Assembly (NCBI GenBank): GCA_020161835.1
Contig: JAIUNL010000011.1
Span: 88,888-152,887, forward strand
DNA: 64,000 nucleotides
Origin: Bacteroidota bacterium
GTDB lineage: Bacteria; Bacteroidota; JABWAT01
Direction: 5' to 3'
The notes under the pieces: generated by a model
What the model was told of the DNA's origin: nothing
The model's database searches: none
The model's input: only the letters and a program-made list of their open reading frames with translations
Shown here: piece after piece, positions 55,048-64,000 of the stretch
Layout: each line of letters starts with the position of its first letter
How positions within the stretch are numbered: the stretch's first letter is position 1
Translations under genes and position numbers: made by a program

Positions 55048-55280
55048 TAATGGGCTTCCTGATATTCTTCAAAGGCCTTACTGTAATCTCTGTTCAGTTT
55101 TGCCCGGTCTCCGGCCATTTCACGACGATCATCTGCTATGGTTGGGATTCTCATATCATCACCCATAACTTCATCTTTAATTTTCAAATATCTTGGGTCT
55201 TTGCTGGATAATGTTCCAGATAGAGTATCAACTACTGTCCCAAACAGTGTTTTGCCGATTATTACAATAAATTCTGGCAT
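55047..55280 (-). CDS. Hypothetical 77-residue protein
   Basis: 77 residues starting MPEFIVIIGKTLFGTVVDTL. The first 22 residues are weakly hydrophobic and could associate with a membrane; the rest is charged and helical (IADDRREMAGDRAKLNRDYS, KAFEEYQEAH). The stop overlaps the DUF2335-like gene start by one base, so the two are translationally coupled and may act together. It follows the retropepsin-like gene by 86 bases. No family recognised. Confidence 0.65.
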   Translation of the reverse strand: MPEFIVIIGKTLFGTVVDTLSGTLSSKDPRYLKIKDEVMGDDMRIPTIADDRREMAGDRAKLNRDYSKAFEEYQEAH

Positions 55281-55366
55281 ACTGTTTATTCCTTCACTAT
55301 AGAATTACGATTTTTGTCTTTGTGTAAGACAAATGAAGAAAAGACTATGGCGATCAGCCTTTTCTG

Positions 55367-55891
55367 TTATCTATGCTTCTTCTTTTTATTATGTTCCCTG
55401 GCGGCTTTTTCCTGCATGAACTTTTCCTTCAGCGCTCGCTCTCTTGTTTCCCGGACAAAATCAATCGGCTCGACGGATGGAACTCTAAAAGTAAACTGTG
55501 TTTTCCCGCCGTGGTTTGTTATTGCGAAGTCCCCGATCCTGATTACATTCATCCCAATCAGAATATCCTCATCATTGATCAAACCTTCTGCTTCGGTTAC
55601 CTGAACGTCAGTTATTCTTATTCCAGTAGGAAGATACAGGTTTATCAAAAACCAAGGAACTGGCTTTGTTCCGCCAACACCGGTTACGTCACAAACTCCA
55701 AACGACGTTAAGTTAAGATCTTTAGCAAGTTTCTGTGAAATGCAACATCCTGTTGCACCTGTATCCCAAAGGCCTTTTACTGTTTTTGTAGGGGGAACAT
55801 CCGGGTTTGTGCTCTGTGGTAACCCAACTTCAACATCCGAAATGATTTTTATCGCTAAACCCGGCCATGTTTGTGTAAAGGCACGTGTCAT
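55367..55891 (-). CDS. Retropepsin-like aspartic protease
   Basis: 174 residues from the ATG at 55891. A TTG two codons upstream is open. The catalytic motif GLWDTGATGCCISQKLAKDL is the D-T-G-A signature of retropepsin-fold (clan AA) aspartic proteases, with the flap region VGGTKPVPWFLINLYL and a second signature DILIGMNVIRIGDFAI typical of bacterial single-domain members that dimerise. The C-terminus is a long basic helix (FVRETRERALKEKFMQEKAA then REHNKKKKHR), probably for binding nucleic acid or membrane. No signal peptide, so cytoplasmic. It starts nine bases after the DUF5678-like gene, a pairing seen in other bacteria. Substrate unknown. Confidence 0.85.
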   Translation of the reverse strand: MTRAFTQTWPGLAIKIISDVEVGLPQSTNPDVPPTKTVKGLWDTGATGCCISQKLAKDLNLTSFGVCDVTGVGGTKPVPWFLINLYLPTGIRITDVQVTEAEGLINDEDILIGMNVIRIGDFAITNHGGKTQFTFRVPSVEPIDFVRETRERALKEKFMQEKAAREHNKKKKHR

Positions 55892-55900
55892 GCTCAAGTA

Positions 55901-56158
55901 TTAAGCTTCAAAAACACTTTTAAATGTTGCGTTAGAACCATAATACTGAACTGTGAACTTTTCTGGTGTATCAAAAATCTTCTGAACGAAAAATTCACCG
56001 GGCTTTTTCCCTGTTTTTATTGTTTTCTGAACTGCTTCAGGAATTGTATCGTAGGTACCGATTATGTTGGCGCCATCCAGCACAAGAACCTTTCCTGAGA
56101 ACTTTTCGATAAGTTCCTTCAGGTTATTCTTCACGTAATTGTACTCGGTTTTAAACAT
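55901..56158 (-). CDS. DUF5678-like small protein
   Basis: 85 residues. The pattern GKVLVLDGANIIGTYDTIPE followed by AVQKTIKTGKKPGEFFVQKI matches the short DUF5678 domain: a beta-hairpin with a V-x-G pair, then a helix and a G-K-K-P-G-E turn. Such proteins are often encoded beside retropepsin-like proteases and may be their partner or substrate. First gene of the minus-strand four-gene operon. Good ribosome-binding site (GGAGTG) before the ATG at 56158. Cytoplasmic. Confidence 0.75.
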   Translation of the reverse strand: MFKTEYNYVKNNLKELIEKFSGKVLVLDGANIIGTYDTIPEAVQKTIKTGKKPGEFFVQKIFDTPEKFTVQYYGSNATFKSVFEA

Positions 56159-56690
56159 TATTCACTCCAAAGCGTGTTAGTGGGGAAGCATATTGCGTAA
56201 TTTTAAAAAATCAGCAATTAAAATCATGGCGTTTATATTTATAAATCAGAAGAAAGCCGGAGACGATAAAATTTTCCGCGAAACAAACTATTTTTTAGCG
56301 TTTTTTACAGTTATTGTACGAAATTATATCATTTCTGGATTACTGTCAATACCAAAAATGGGAATCTATATAAAGAAAAAGGTAAATAATCAAGTGACGT
56401 ATTCACTATTTACCTATCAGAACGCTACATGTGACATAAAAATGCCTGTTTTTCTATAAATTATATTCATGTTAGATTCGGAATAATTTTTGCTCATCGC
56501 GGGATTTTCCGGAAATGATTATATAATCTGTCTATGCAACGAAAATATGAGATTATTGTTCCAACACCCAGTGCAAATGCCATCATCCACTACAACACAG
56601 ATCTTCAATGCAACAGAAATATCTAGATCAGTTTGACAACATGACACAAAGTCTTTAAGTTTGGCTAATAATCTCCTTAACCTGGGTCTC
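56159..56690. other. Gene-free accessory spacer
   Basis: 532 bases, strongly A+T-rich. An open plus-strand frame at 56193-56459 starts with TTG, lacks a ribosome-binding site and has a basic, low-complexity translation, so I do not call it. No repeat or RNA recognised. It must hold the promoters of the two divergent units. Confidence 0.4.
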
Positions 56691-57441
56691 ATGCGAATAT
56701 CCTTTTCACTTTTAATCTTAATGTCGCTTGCAAGTGGACTTTATGTACAAGAATCGTCAAGCCTGGACGAAATACTATCCACTGCTTCAGAGGTCGGTGG
56801 GGGAACTAAGATTCATTGAAGAGCTTGATGTCATTGGATACCATGATTTATATAAGGAGTATGATACTGATCTAAAAATCAAGGTGTTTAAGAAAACAGA
56901 TTGGTACAAAGAAAAAGAGAACGAGCTCAAAGAACTTCGAGAGGAGCAACGAACGTCTACGTTTTATATCAAAGACTCTGAATCCTTTGATGATCTGACA
57001 TATTCATTAGACCACAATGGGTTCCTTGTTGAAATCGGAACGAATGAATTTAATCACTCTTCTTTTGGTCGGCCATATAAAACAAGTGGGATTAATTCTT
57101 ATAGTGCAATATATTTTAAATACATTCCTACCTTAAAAAATAAATACACCATACCATATGCGAAATGGGTAAAGGGAATTGTAAAAGAATATGCATTAAT
57201 AAAGACATCGGAAGAAACTGGGCTTGAGATTGAGGAAAATAAGGAAAGAGTTACTATCTACTTTCTCTTAAAACCAATCAGGATCGAAAAAATTAAGTTC
57301 AGTTTCATGGCCGCAGTTAATAAAACTCAGGTTGCAACGTACAACCAAAACAGCGGTTACTTAACATCTGACTTTCTACGCATTATAGTAGCCAATGACG
57401 ATACTGGTAAAATCTACTATGACAAAATTATTCACAAATAG
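56691..57441 (+). pseudogene. Frameshifted gene for a hypothetical secreted protein
   Basis: Two frames together make one good protein. Frame 1 starts at ATG 56691 with a clear signal peptide (MRISFSLLILMSLASGLYVQ) followed by ESSSLDEILSTASEVGGG, then stops at 56817-56819. Frame 2 is open from 56728 to 57441 and continues without a signal: GELRFIEELDVIGYHDLYKE to DDTGKIYYDKIIHK. Removing one G from the GGGGG run at 56799-56803 fuses them into a 249-residue exported protein. The mature part is charged with alternating strands and matches no family I know. Either a sequencing indel, a real pseudogene, or a low-frequency phase-variable tract. Annotated as broken as read. Confidence 0.65.
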
Positions 57442-57442
57442 C

Positions 57443-57694
57443 CTACTTTTTTAGTAGATCTGAAACAATAATCAATGCAATTACAGCTGAGGTCTGAGTA
57501 AATTTTTGGGTTCTGGTACCAACAACCAACGTCTCGTTAATCTCAACACCCACAACGGGTCCATTGTCCCGGCTTTCCCTGTATAGCCTTACCGGAGCTA
57601 TCATTTTCCTTAAGCCAGCAGAGAATTTCCCGCCACCATTCTTCGTTACAAACTTTCGTTCTTCATCCAGCAACCGAACCGTGATATTTTTCAT
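57443..57694 (-). CDS. Ribbon-helix-helix-like protein
   Basis: 83 residues from the ATG at 57694 (AAAGG four bases upstream; a TTG at 57706 is also open). Residues 1-33 (MKNITVRLLDEERKFVTKNG then GGKFSAGLRKMI) follow the ribbon-helix-helix plan: a strand with alternating residues (ITVRLLDEE), a helix, a G-K-F-S turn and a second helix (SAGLRKMI), as in Arc/CopG-type DNA binders of plasmids and phages. The C-terminal half has a strand-rich GPVVGVEINETLVVGT and a hydrophobic end. It lies 41 bases beyond the leader-distal end of the CRISPR array and in the array's inferred transcription direction, so it could be read through. A phage or plasmid regulator is the likeliest identity. Confidence 0.6.
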   Translation of the reverse strand: MKNITVRLLDEERKFVTKNGGGKFSAGLRKMIAPVRLYRESRDNGPVVGVEINETLVVGTRTQKFTQTSAVIALIIVSDLLKK

Positions 57695-57735
57695 AGAACC
57701 TTTCAAAAATTAAATTGCCACTTTTCAAAGTGCCA

Positions 57736-60700
57736 TTTTCAATTCCTTATAGGAAGTAGAAAAGTCTGTCGAGTCGATGAACAAAAAACTGTTGGACCTG
57801 TTTCAATTCCTTATAGGAAGTAGAAAAGTGCGTCACCCCTGTTTTAATCCCGTTCGCCATTCCGGTTTCAATTCCTTATAGGAAGTAGAAAAGGAACCAC
57901 CGCTTAGCAGGTGGTAAAATATATTCCTGTTTCAATTCCTTATAGGAAGTAGAAAAGATATTTCCCCACTTTCGTGTTGCGTCCATTTACCATAGTTTCA
58001 ATTCCTTATAGGAAGTAGAAAAGTAAACTACGACATCGTTAAGGGCGGGATCCTGGAACTGTTTCAATTCCTTATAGGAAGTAGAAAAGTAACCCCGGTA
58101 CTATCGGCACGGCGGTCACGATCGGGTTTCAATTCCTTATAGGAAGTAGAAAAGGCAGTCGCACCAATAGCTTCAGCCATGGCCTTTTTAGTTTCAATTC
58201 CTTATAGGAAGTAGAAAAGAAAAATTAGGTTGGTCAGACAAGGACAATGCCAAAATGTTTCAATTCCTTATAGGAAGTAGAAAAGCGGGAAGTTGAAAGA
58301 ATGACGGTGAGACCATGAGTGGTTTCAATTCCTTATAGGAAGTAGAAAAGAGGCTCTAAGCCTTTTACTGCAGGGGCAGCAATACCGTTTCAATTCCTTA
58401 TAGGAAGTAGAAAAGTGTTATTGTTTTACAGCCAGGCTAAGGGCCTGATCAGTTTCAATTCCTTATAGGAAGTAGAAAAGTGTAAAAGTATATTTTACTT
58501 AGAGGTCTCTTTTTATGTGTTTCAATTCCTTATAGGAAGTAGAAAAGGGGAAGGAACCGACAAAGACGGCCATGACTGGAAAGGTTTCAATTCCTTATAG
58601 GAAGTAGAAAAGGACAACCTGAAACAGGCATTGAATGATGTTGCTGAGTTTCAATTCCTTATAGGAAGTAGAAAAGGGATCAGGTTGCCACTGCCGAAAT
58701 GATTGCAGCGATGTTTCAATTCCTTATAGGAAGTAGAAAAGTCTGATTGCATCCTTGACCCGTGCATCCACTTTTTGCTGTTTCAATTCCTTATAGGAAG
58801 TAGAAAAGAAATGATGTTTGTTTCTTCTGCAAAATCCCAAACCGTGTTTCAATTCCTTATAGGAAGTAGAAAAGGTAACAAAAAGGAGCAAACCATGTAT
58901 TACCTACCTTGTTTCAATTCCTTATAGGAAGTAGAAAAGTCAGGCAAATGAAAGAACAGTTTATTCGGTCTGAAGAGTTTCAATTCCTTATAGGAAGTAG
59001 AAAAGTCACAGTTGCGGTCTTTAATTGTATTGTGAATGAAGTTTCAATTCCTTATAGGAAGTAGAAAAGTGCAAATCTTATTTTGTTTCCTACTTTTTCA
59101 AAGATGTTTCAATTCCTTATAGGAAGTAGAAAAGATTCAGAAGCTATTGCAAAGCTACAAAGCTATATTTGTTTCAATTCCTTATAGGAAGTAGAAAAGT
59201 TTGTATTTGGTTTCCTTTAGTGATGGACAAATAACTGTTTCAATTCCTTATAGGAAGTAGAAAAGTTATTAGATCACAGAAAGCGGATTCAGCAGGTATT
59301 TGTTTCAATTCCTTATAGGAAGTAGAAAAGTGTTCCGGGCTGTGGTGAAGTGTTCCCTTCAATCGTACGTTTCAATTCCTTATAGGAAGTAGAAAAGCGA
59401 TTCAAGTTCAATTCTATTCAGAACGCTTTAGAGTTTCAATTCCTTATAGGAAGTAGAAAAGTAAACCCCAACGGCCTCAGACATTGCTTTTTCACCCGTT
59501 TCAATTCCTTATAGGAAGTAGAAAAGAACAGTATCTTATTAAACTCGATCTTCCGGGAAGAAGTTTCAATTCCTTATAGGAAGTAGAAAAGAAATGCTAA
59601 CAGCACTATCAAAAATAATCTTGGAAGGTTTCAATTCCTTATAGGAAGTAGAAAAGATATTCCTGGCAATTCATTTTCACGGATTGAATTTGGTTTCAAT
59701 TCCTTATAGGAAGTAGAAAAGCGGAATGGTTACATAATCATTATTACCATCAAACTGGTTTCAATTCCTTATAGGAAGTAGAAAAGCAAGTTCGGTTGAC
59801 GTTACATTTAGAAATGAACGGGGTTTCAATTCCTTATAGGAAGTAGAAAAGTTAGTGAATAGTATTTTGTACCGCCACCGTCATTAGTTTCAATTCCTTA
59901 TAGGAAGTAGAAAAACTGGGCAACATCGAAGCAACCGGACCCATCAACGTTGGTTTCAATTCCTTATAGGAAGTAGAAAAGTCTGATAGGCTCAGGAAAT
60001 TCTTCATACCATTCTTGTTTCAATTCCTTATAGGAAGTAGAAAAGACAATCGGGCTAATGTTGATTTTTCAATATGTCTCAGTTTCAATTCCTTATAGGA
60101 AGTAGAAAAGAAATTGGTTCAACAATCATTTCTTCCGCTACTTGGGTTTCAATTCCTTATAGGAAGTAGAAAAGACTGATTTCAGTGAATGACCCGTCAT
60201 CAGTAAGACGGTTTCAATTCCTTATAGGAAGTAGAAAAGTCAAAAATTTCCTGAAACGAAAGCCAATATATCATGTTTCAATTCCTTATAGGAAGTAGAA
60301 AAGCATTAACTGTCTTCTCATCTTCTAACCAGAAACTGAGTTTCAATTCCTTATAGGAAGTAGAAAAGCTGGCATGGATGATACCAAAAAGAAAGCCCAG
60401 GAACTGTTTCAATTCCTTATAGGAAGTAGAAAAGATCTCAGGAATGGGTTGAAGAAACCAATGAGATGAAGTTTCAATTCCTTATAGGAAGTAGAAAAGC
60501 CACCGGCAAACGTCCACGGGTTGTGAATCATCAGGGTTTCAATTCCTTATAGGAAGTAGAAAAGTGGAATGTCTTAACTTCGATGGGTCACTCGATTATT
60601 GTTTCAATTCCTTATAGGAAGTAGAAAAGATATTCCGCAATCGTTTGAACCATGAGAGTTCCGGGTTTCAATTCCTTATAGGAAGTAGAAAAGTTCAATC

Positions 60701-63700
60701 GTTCGCAATATGGCTGAATCAAGCAAAGGAGTTTCAATTCCTTATAGGAAGTAGAAAAGGAAGATCGTACCCAGGAGAAAGAATTCTTTTTGTTAGTTTC
60801 AATTCCTTATAGGAAGTAGAAAAGTCCGGACACTTCAGGGCGGTATTCTTCAGGCGGAGGTGTTTCAATTCCTTATAGGAAGTAGAAAAGTGGTAATCAT
60901 TGCTTCGCTGTTCATGGTTATTCCTAGTTTCAATTCCTTATAGGAAGTAGAAAAGCCACAATGCAATAGCCCGTTCAATCGTGTCAAGTTGGTTTCAATT
61001 CCTTATAGGAAGTAGAAAAGGTTTGATTGGTTCCAATGGATGAGCCGACAATCTGATGTTTCAATTCCTTATAGGAAGTAGAAAAGAACGCTACGTATCT
61101 TTTGTTCTTTGGTACTAATCCGGTTTCAATTCCTTATAGGAAGTAGAAAAGTAACTTTCATATCATGGCCTTGAAAGAGTTACTTTTGTTTCAATTCCTT
61201 ATAGGAAGTAGAAAAGAAATTCAGCCATCAAAGCCCTTGCCGGTTCAATCGTGTTTCAATTCCTTATAGGAAGTAGAAAAGCTTCATCCTTTGAAATTAC
61301 CCGGATAGATTTCTGGGTTTCAATTCCTTATAGGAAGTAGAAAAGTGCACAGGCACTTCTTCTCACCTTCACCAAAATAAGGTTTCAATTCCTTATAGGA
61401 AGTAGAAAAGTCAATATTGTTGCTCAGGAATTGGAACCTTTGTATTGTTTCAATTCCTTATAGGAAGTAGAAAAGGCCAAAAAGAAAACTGAAAAGAACC
61501 TGCTAAAGGGGTTTCAATTCCTTATAGGAAGTAGAAAAGGTTCTCCCACCCATCGGGTCACCAGATGCAATTGGGTTTCAATTCCTTATAGGAAGTAGAA
61601 AAGATCAGATACACCCATTGATATAACGGGCGCATCAATGTTTCAATTCCTTATAGGAAGTAGAAAAGTTTTTATTTGACGTTTCAAAATTATTGCATAA
61701 TTGAGTTTCAATTCCTTATAGGAAGTAGAAAAGGCCGATGATCCGGTTGGTGGTGGAGTAACATTATTGTTTCAATTCCTTATAGGAAGTAGAAAAGCCA
61801 GTACACCAAGGTGGACGTTGTTTCCGATATTGAGTTTCAATTCCTTATAGGAAGTAGAAAAGGAAAAACGTATTGATAACGAACTTGGAATGTTTATCGT
61901 TTCAATTCCTTATAGGAAGTAGAAAAGTGATATTCTTTGACTAACTGCGATAACTGAAATAGTGTTTCAATTCCTTATAGGAAGTAGAAAAGTGCAATCT
62001 GGAAGCGGTTTTGTCATTTGTTTAGGAGTTTCAATTCCTTATAGGAAGTAGAAAAGAAAAAGGGGTTTTGAATAGCCCCTTTTTTGTTTAAAAGTTTCAA
62101 TTCCTTATAGGAAGTAGAAAAGTCCCATCACAGGTTCACCTTTTGCATCCAATTTGTTGTTTCAATTCCTTATAGGAAGTAGAAAAGATATCACATTCCC
62201 GTATTTTACCCTTTACTTTACCCTGTTTCAATTCCTTATAGGAAGTAGAAAAGTTTGAAAAACTCGTTTAAAAGCCTCTTTCGTTATCTGTTTCAATTCC
62301 TTATAGGAAGTAGAAAAGTCACAGCGTCTGACTTGGGAACACTGAAACTTCAGGGTTTCAATTCCTTATAGGAAGTAGAAAAGTGTTTGTAAATTCCGGA
62401 ATTACTCCGGTTTCATTCAGGTTTCAATTCCTTATAGGAAGTAGAAAAGAAAGGCCGTGGTCTAATTCAAATCACAGGAACTGAGTTTCAATTCCTTATA
62501 GGAAGTAGAAAAGTAATTATGCCATCCTTTACCACCTGAATGTGAATTTGTTTCAATTCCTTATAGGAAGTAGAAAAGATGTAACTGCAACTTGTTGCCA
62601 TACGGTGCAATTAGGTTTCAATTCCTTATAGGAAGTAGAAAAGACAACCTCGAACCGTTATTATCAGACGTTTTCTTGCGTTTCAATTCCTTATAGGAAG
62701 TAGAAAAGACCAGAACCGAAACCAGATTACAAGTTACCAATGGAGTTTCAATTCCTTATAGGAAGTAGAAAAGCGATTAAAACTCTTTCTTCAATCGGTA
62801 TATCAGGGGTTTCAATTCCTTATAGGAAGTAGAAAAGATAAATCAGCGCAATTAGTCCACCAATAGCCATGAGGTTTCAATTCCTTATAGGAAGTAGAAA
62901 AGTCAAGGGTCGTTTAAAACGCTCTGACATCGTTACGGGTTTCAATTCCTTATAGGAAGTAGAAAAGCGAGCAAGTATGTAATGAAGTGGAAAGGATTTC
63001 ATTCGTTTCAATTCCTTATAGGAAGTAGAAAAGCCTTCATTGCTTGCCTGATAACTCTTTGATAATGAGTGTTTCAATTCCTTATAGGAAGTAGAAAAGA
63101 GTGATGTTTGTTGTCAATGTGCTCATCACTTGTCAGGTTTCAATTCCTTATAGGAAGTAGAAAAGCATCTGCACTAACCGGTTTTGTGACCTGGTTTTTG
63201 TCGTTTCAATTCCTTATAGGAAGTAGAAAAGTCCCCGTATGTGGTTGTTTCGATCTTTTTTCTGTTGTTTCAATTCCTTATAGGAAGTAGAAAAGTGGAA
63301 AAATCTCTTGCATCATCTTCGGTTGGTAATGAAGTTTCAATTCCTTATAGGAAGTAGAAAAGAACGGGAAACAAATGGTTTTGTTTAACTGTAACGTCGT
63401 TTCAATTCCTTATAGGAAGTAGAAAAGGATTCAAAACAAGATTGAATCAATTCATCTGCTATGTTTCAATTCCTTATAGGAAGTAGAAAAGTCAGCCTGT
63501 TAAGGCTTTGGAAGCTGTTCCTGTTGTGTTTCAATTCCTTATAGGAAGTAGAAAAGCTCGAAGCCGAAATCAGGAAGCTGAACCAGAAAAAGTTTCAATT
63601 CCTTATAGGAAGTAGAAAAGACTGAACGGCTCGCAAGATGGGAGAAAAGTAGGATGAGTTTCAATTCCTTATAGGAAGTAGAAAAGGGAAACCCGTGCAT

Positions 63701-63816
63701 CGCCGGAAACCTGTGCTTGGCCGGTTTCAATTCCTTATAGGAAGTAGAAAAGGGGGAAAGCGAAGACCCTATTGCTGCAGTATTAAAGTTTCAATTCCTT
63801 ATAGGAAGTAGAAAAG
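57736..63816 (-). CRISPR. CRISPR array, 94 repeats and 93 spacers
   Basis: Repeat unit of 29 bases, plus strand GTTTCAATTCC...GAAAAG, with an internal TTCC/GGAA dyad. I counted 94 copies, starting at 57736, 57800, 57865 and so on to 63788; spacers are 35-38 bases, period about 65. Almost all copies are identical. The first (57736) has T for G at its first base, and copy 34 (59887) ends GAAAAA instead of GAAAAG. The reverse complement ends in ATTGAAAC, the standard 8-base 5' handle of type I-B/III-like crRNAs, so transcription should run on the minus strand. The degenerate copy then lies at the old, leader-distal end. No cas gene in the window; type cannot be fixed. Confidence 0.98.
62057..62093 (-). 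terminator. Spacer 67 forms an intrinsic terminator
   Basis: Counting from the left, spacer 67 (27th from the inferred leader) reads on the minus strand AAAAAGGGG, a 10-base loop, then CCCCTTTTT. This is a perfect 9-bp stem ending in five T residues. Acquired probably from a phage terminator, it could stop the pre-crRNA in the inferred orientation. Confidence 0.55.
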
Positions 63817-64000
63817 GCGTTCAACTCTTTGATTTTAACGTTTTTATCAGGGAAAAGCAATTATTTTTGGTTTCTTAGGGGAATGTTCCAATAACTGTGT
63901 CAGAGTCATAAATTGAGTTTTACCCGATCACTAAAAATAATGGATAATTGAGCTAAAATCTGATTCCAGTTGTGAATAGGTTTGTTCCATTTAGCAACAA
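63817..64000 (-). promoter_or_regulatory. Probable CRISPR leader, partial
   Basis: 184 bases of A+T-rich DNA without a gene follow the last repeat, as expected for a leader at the acquisition end of a minus-strand array. The neighbouring repeats are all perfect copies, while the degenerate copy is at the far end. No clear TTTG/TAnnTTTG pair was found. It may continue past the window edge. Confidence 0.6.

Noticed and set aside
56193..56459. 88-codon plus-strand open frame
   Set aside because: TTG start, no ribosome-binding site, A+T-rich low-information translation.
61670..61710. Partial extra CRISPR repeat inside spacer 61 (GTTTCAAAATT)
   Set aside because: Only the first seven bases match before divergence; the spacing of neighbouring repeats is normal, so it is ordinary spacer sequence.
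62877..63730. Open frames inside the CRISPR array with repeated peptide FSTSYKELK or FQFLIGSRK
   Set aside because: They are translations of the repeat in two directions; the periodic peptide reflects the 29-base repeat, not a protein.
57736..64000. cas genes next to the array
   Set aside because: Both flanks were read; the left side has RHH-like and unknown genes and the right side ends after 184 non-coding bases.

Overview
The window looks like a chromosomal segment of an uncultured FCB-group bacterium (Bacteroidota/Chlorobiota/Ignavibacteria side). Three large secreted proteins end in a type IX secretion (T9SS) sorting domain with an NYPNPFNPTT-like motif. There are two TonB-dependent receptors with carboxypeptidase-regulatory N-terminal domains. 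Several promoters match the Bacteroidota pattern TTTG-N19-TAnnTTTG instead of a sigma70 -35/-10 pair. No rRNA, tRNA, integrase or transposase was recognised.
Layout. 1-12.4 kb: partial EamA permease, a T9SS-secreted Calx-beta/nuclease protein, arginine decarboxylase (speA), an Oar-like TonB-dependent receptor, an M20 dipeptidase and a small lipoprotein framed by inverted short repeats. 12.7-24.1 kb: PEP carboxylase, a pgi-ribD-ribE operon on the minus strand, an ammonium transporter and a secreted GH31 glycosidase. 24.1-26.7 kb: A+T-rich block with two secreted proteins, bounded by two copies of the 3' end of the dCMP deaminase gene. 26.7-32.7 kb: minus-strand operon uvrD-like helicase, membrane protein, biotin carboxylase, biotin carrier, SDR, dCMP deaminase. 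32.8-34.2 kb: two small outer-membrane beta-barrels. 34.2-42.9 kb: tightly overlapping operon of a partner-switching module (two SpoIIE phosphatases, STAS antagonist, HATPase anti-sigma kinase) followed by a lipoprotein, YqeY, CvpA and MutS2. 43.0-47.2 kb: TPP riboswitch, TonB-dependent receptor and two TonB proteins, read here as a thiamin uptake locus. 47.2-53.0 kb: zinc-ribbon protein, tandem intergenic repeats, T9SS subtilisin, lipoprotein and an unknown protein with an ADP-ribosyltransferase-like motif.
53-64 kb is accessory. It holds a 30-residue hydrophobic micro-ORF beside an unexplained plus-strand terminator, two secreted-protein genes that each seem to carry a one-base frameshift in a G-rich tract, a minus-strand operon (DUF5678-like, retropepsin-like protease, small protein, DUF2335-like membrane protein), an RHH-type protein, and a CRISPR array of 94 repeats and 93 spacers (57736-63816). 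The array is inferred to be transcribed leftwards from a leader at its right edge. No cas gene lies in the window. One spacer carries a perfect intrinsic terminator facing the inferred transcription direction.
Other regulatory elements are hairpin terminators after most transcription units and several families of palindromic or short tandem intergenic repeats. All calls are from reading sequence and translations; no database search was run.
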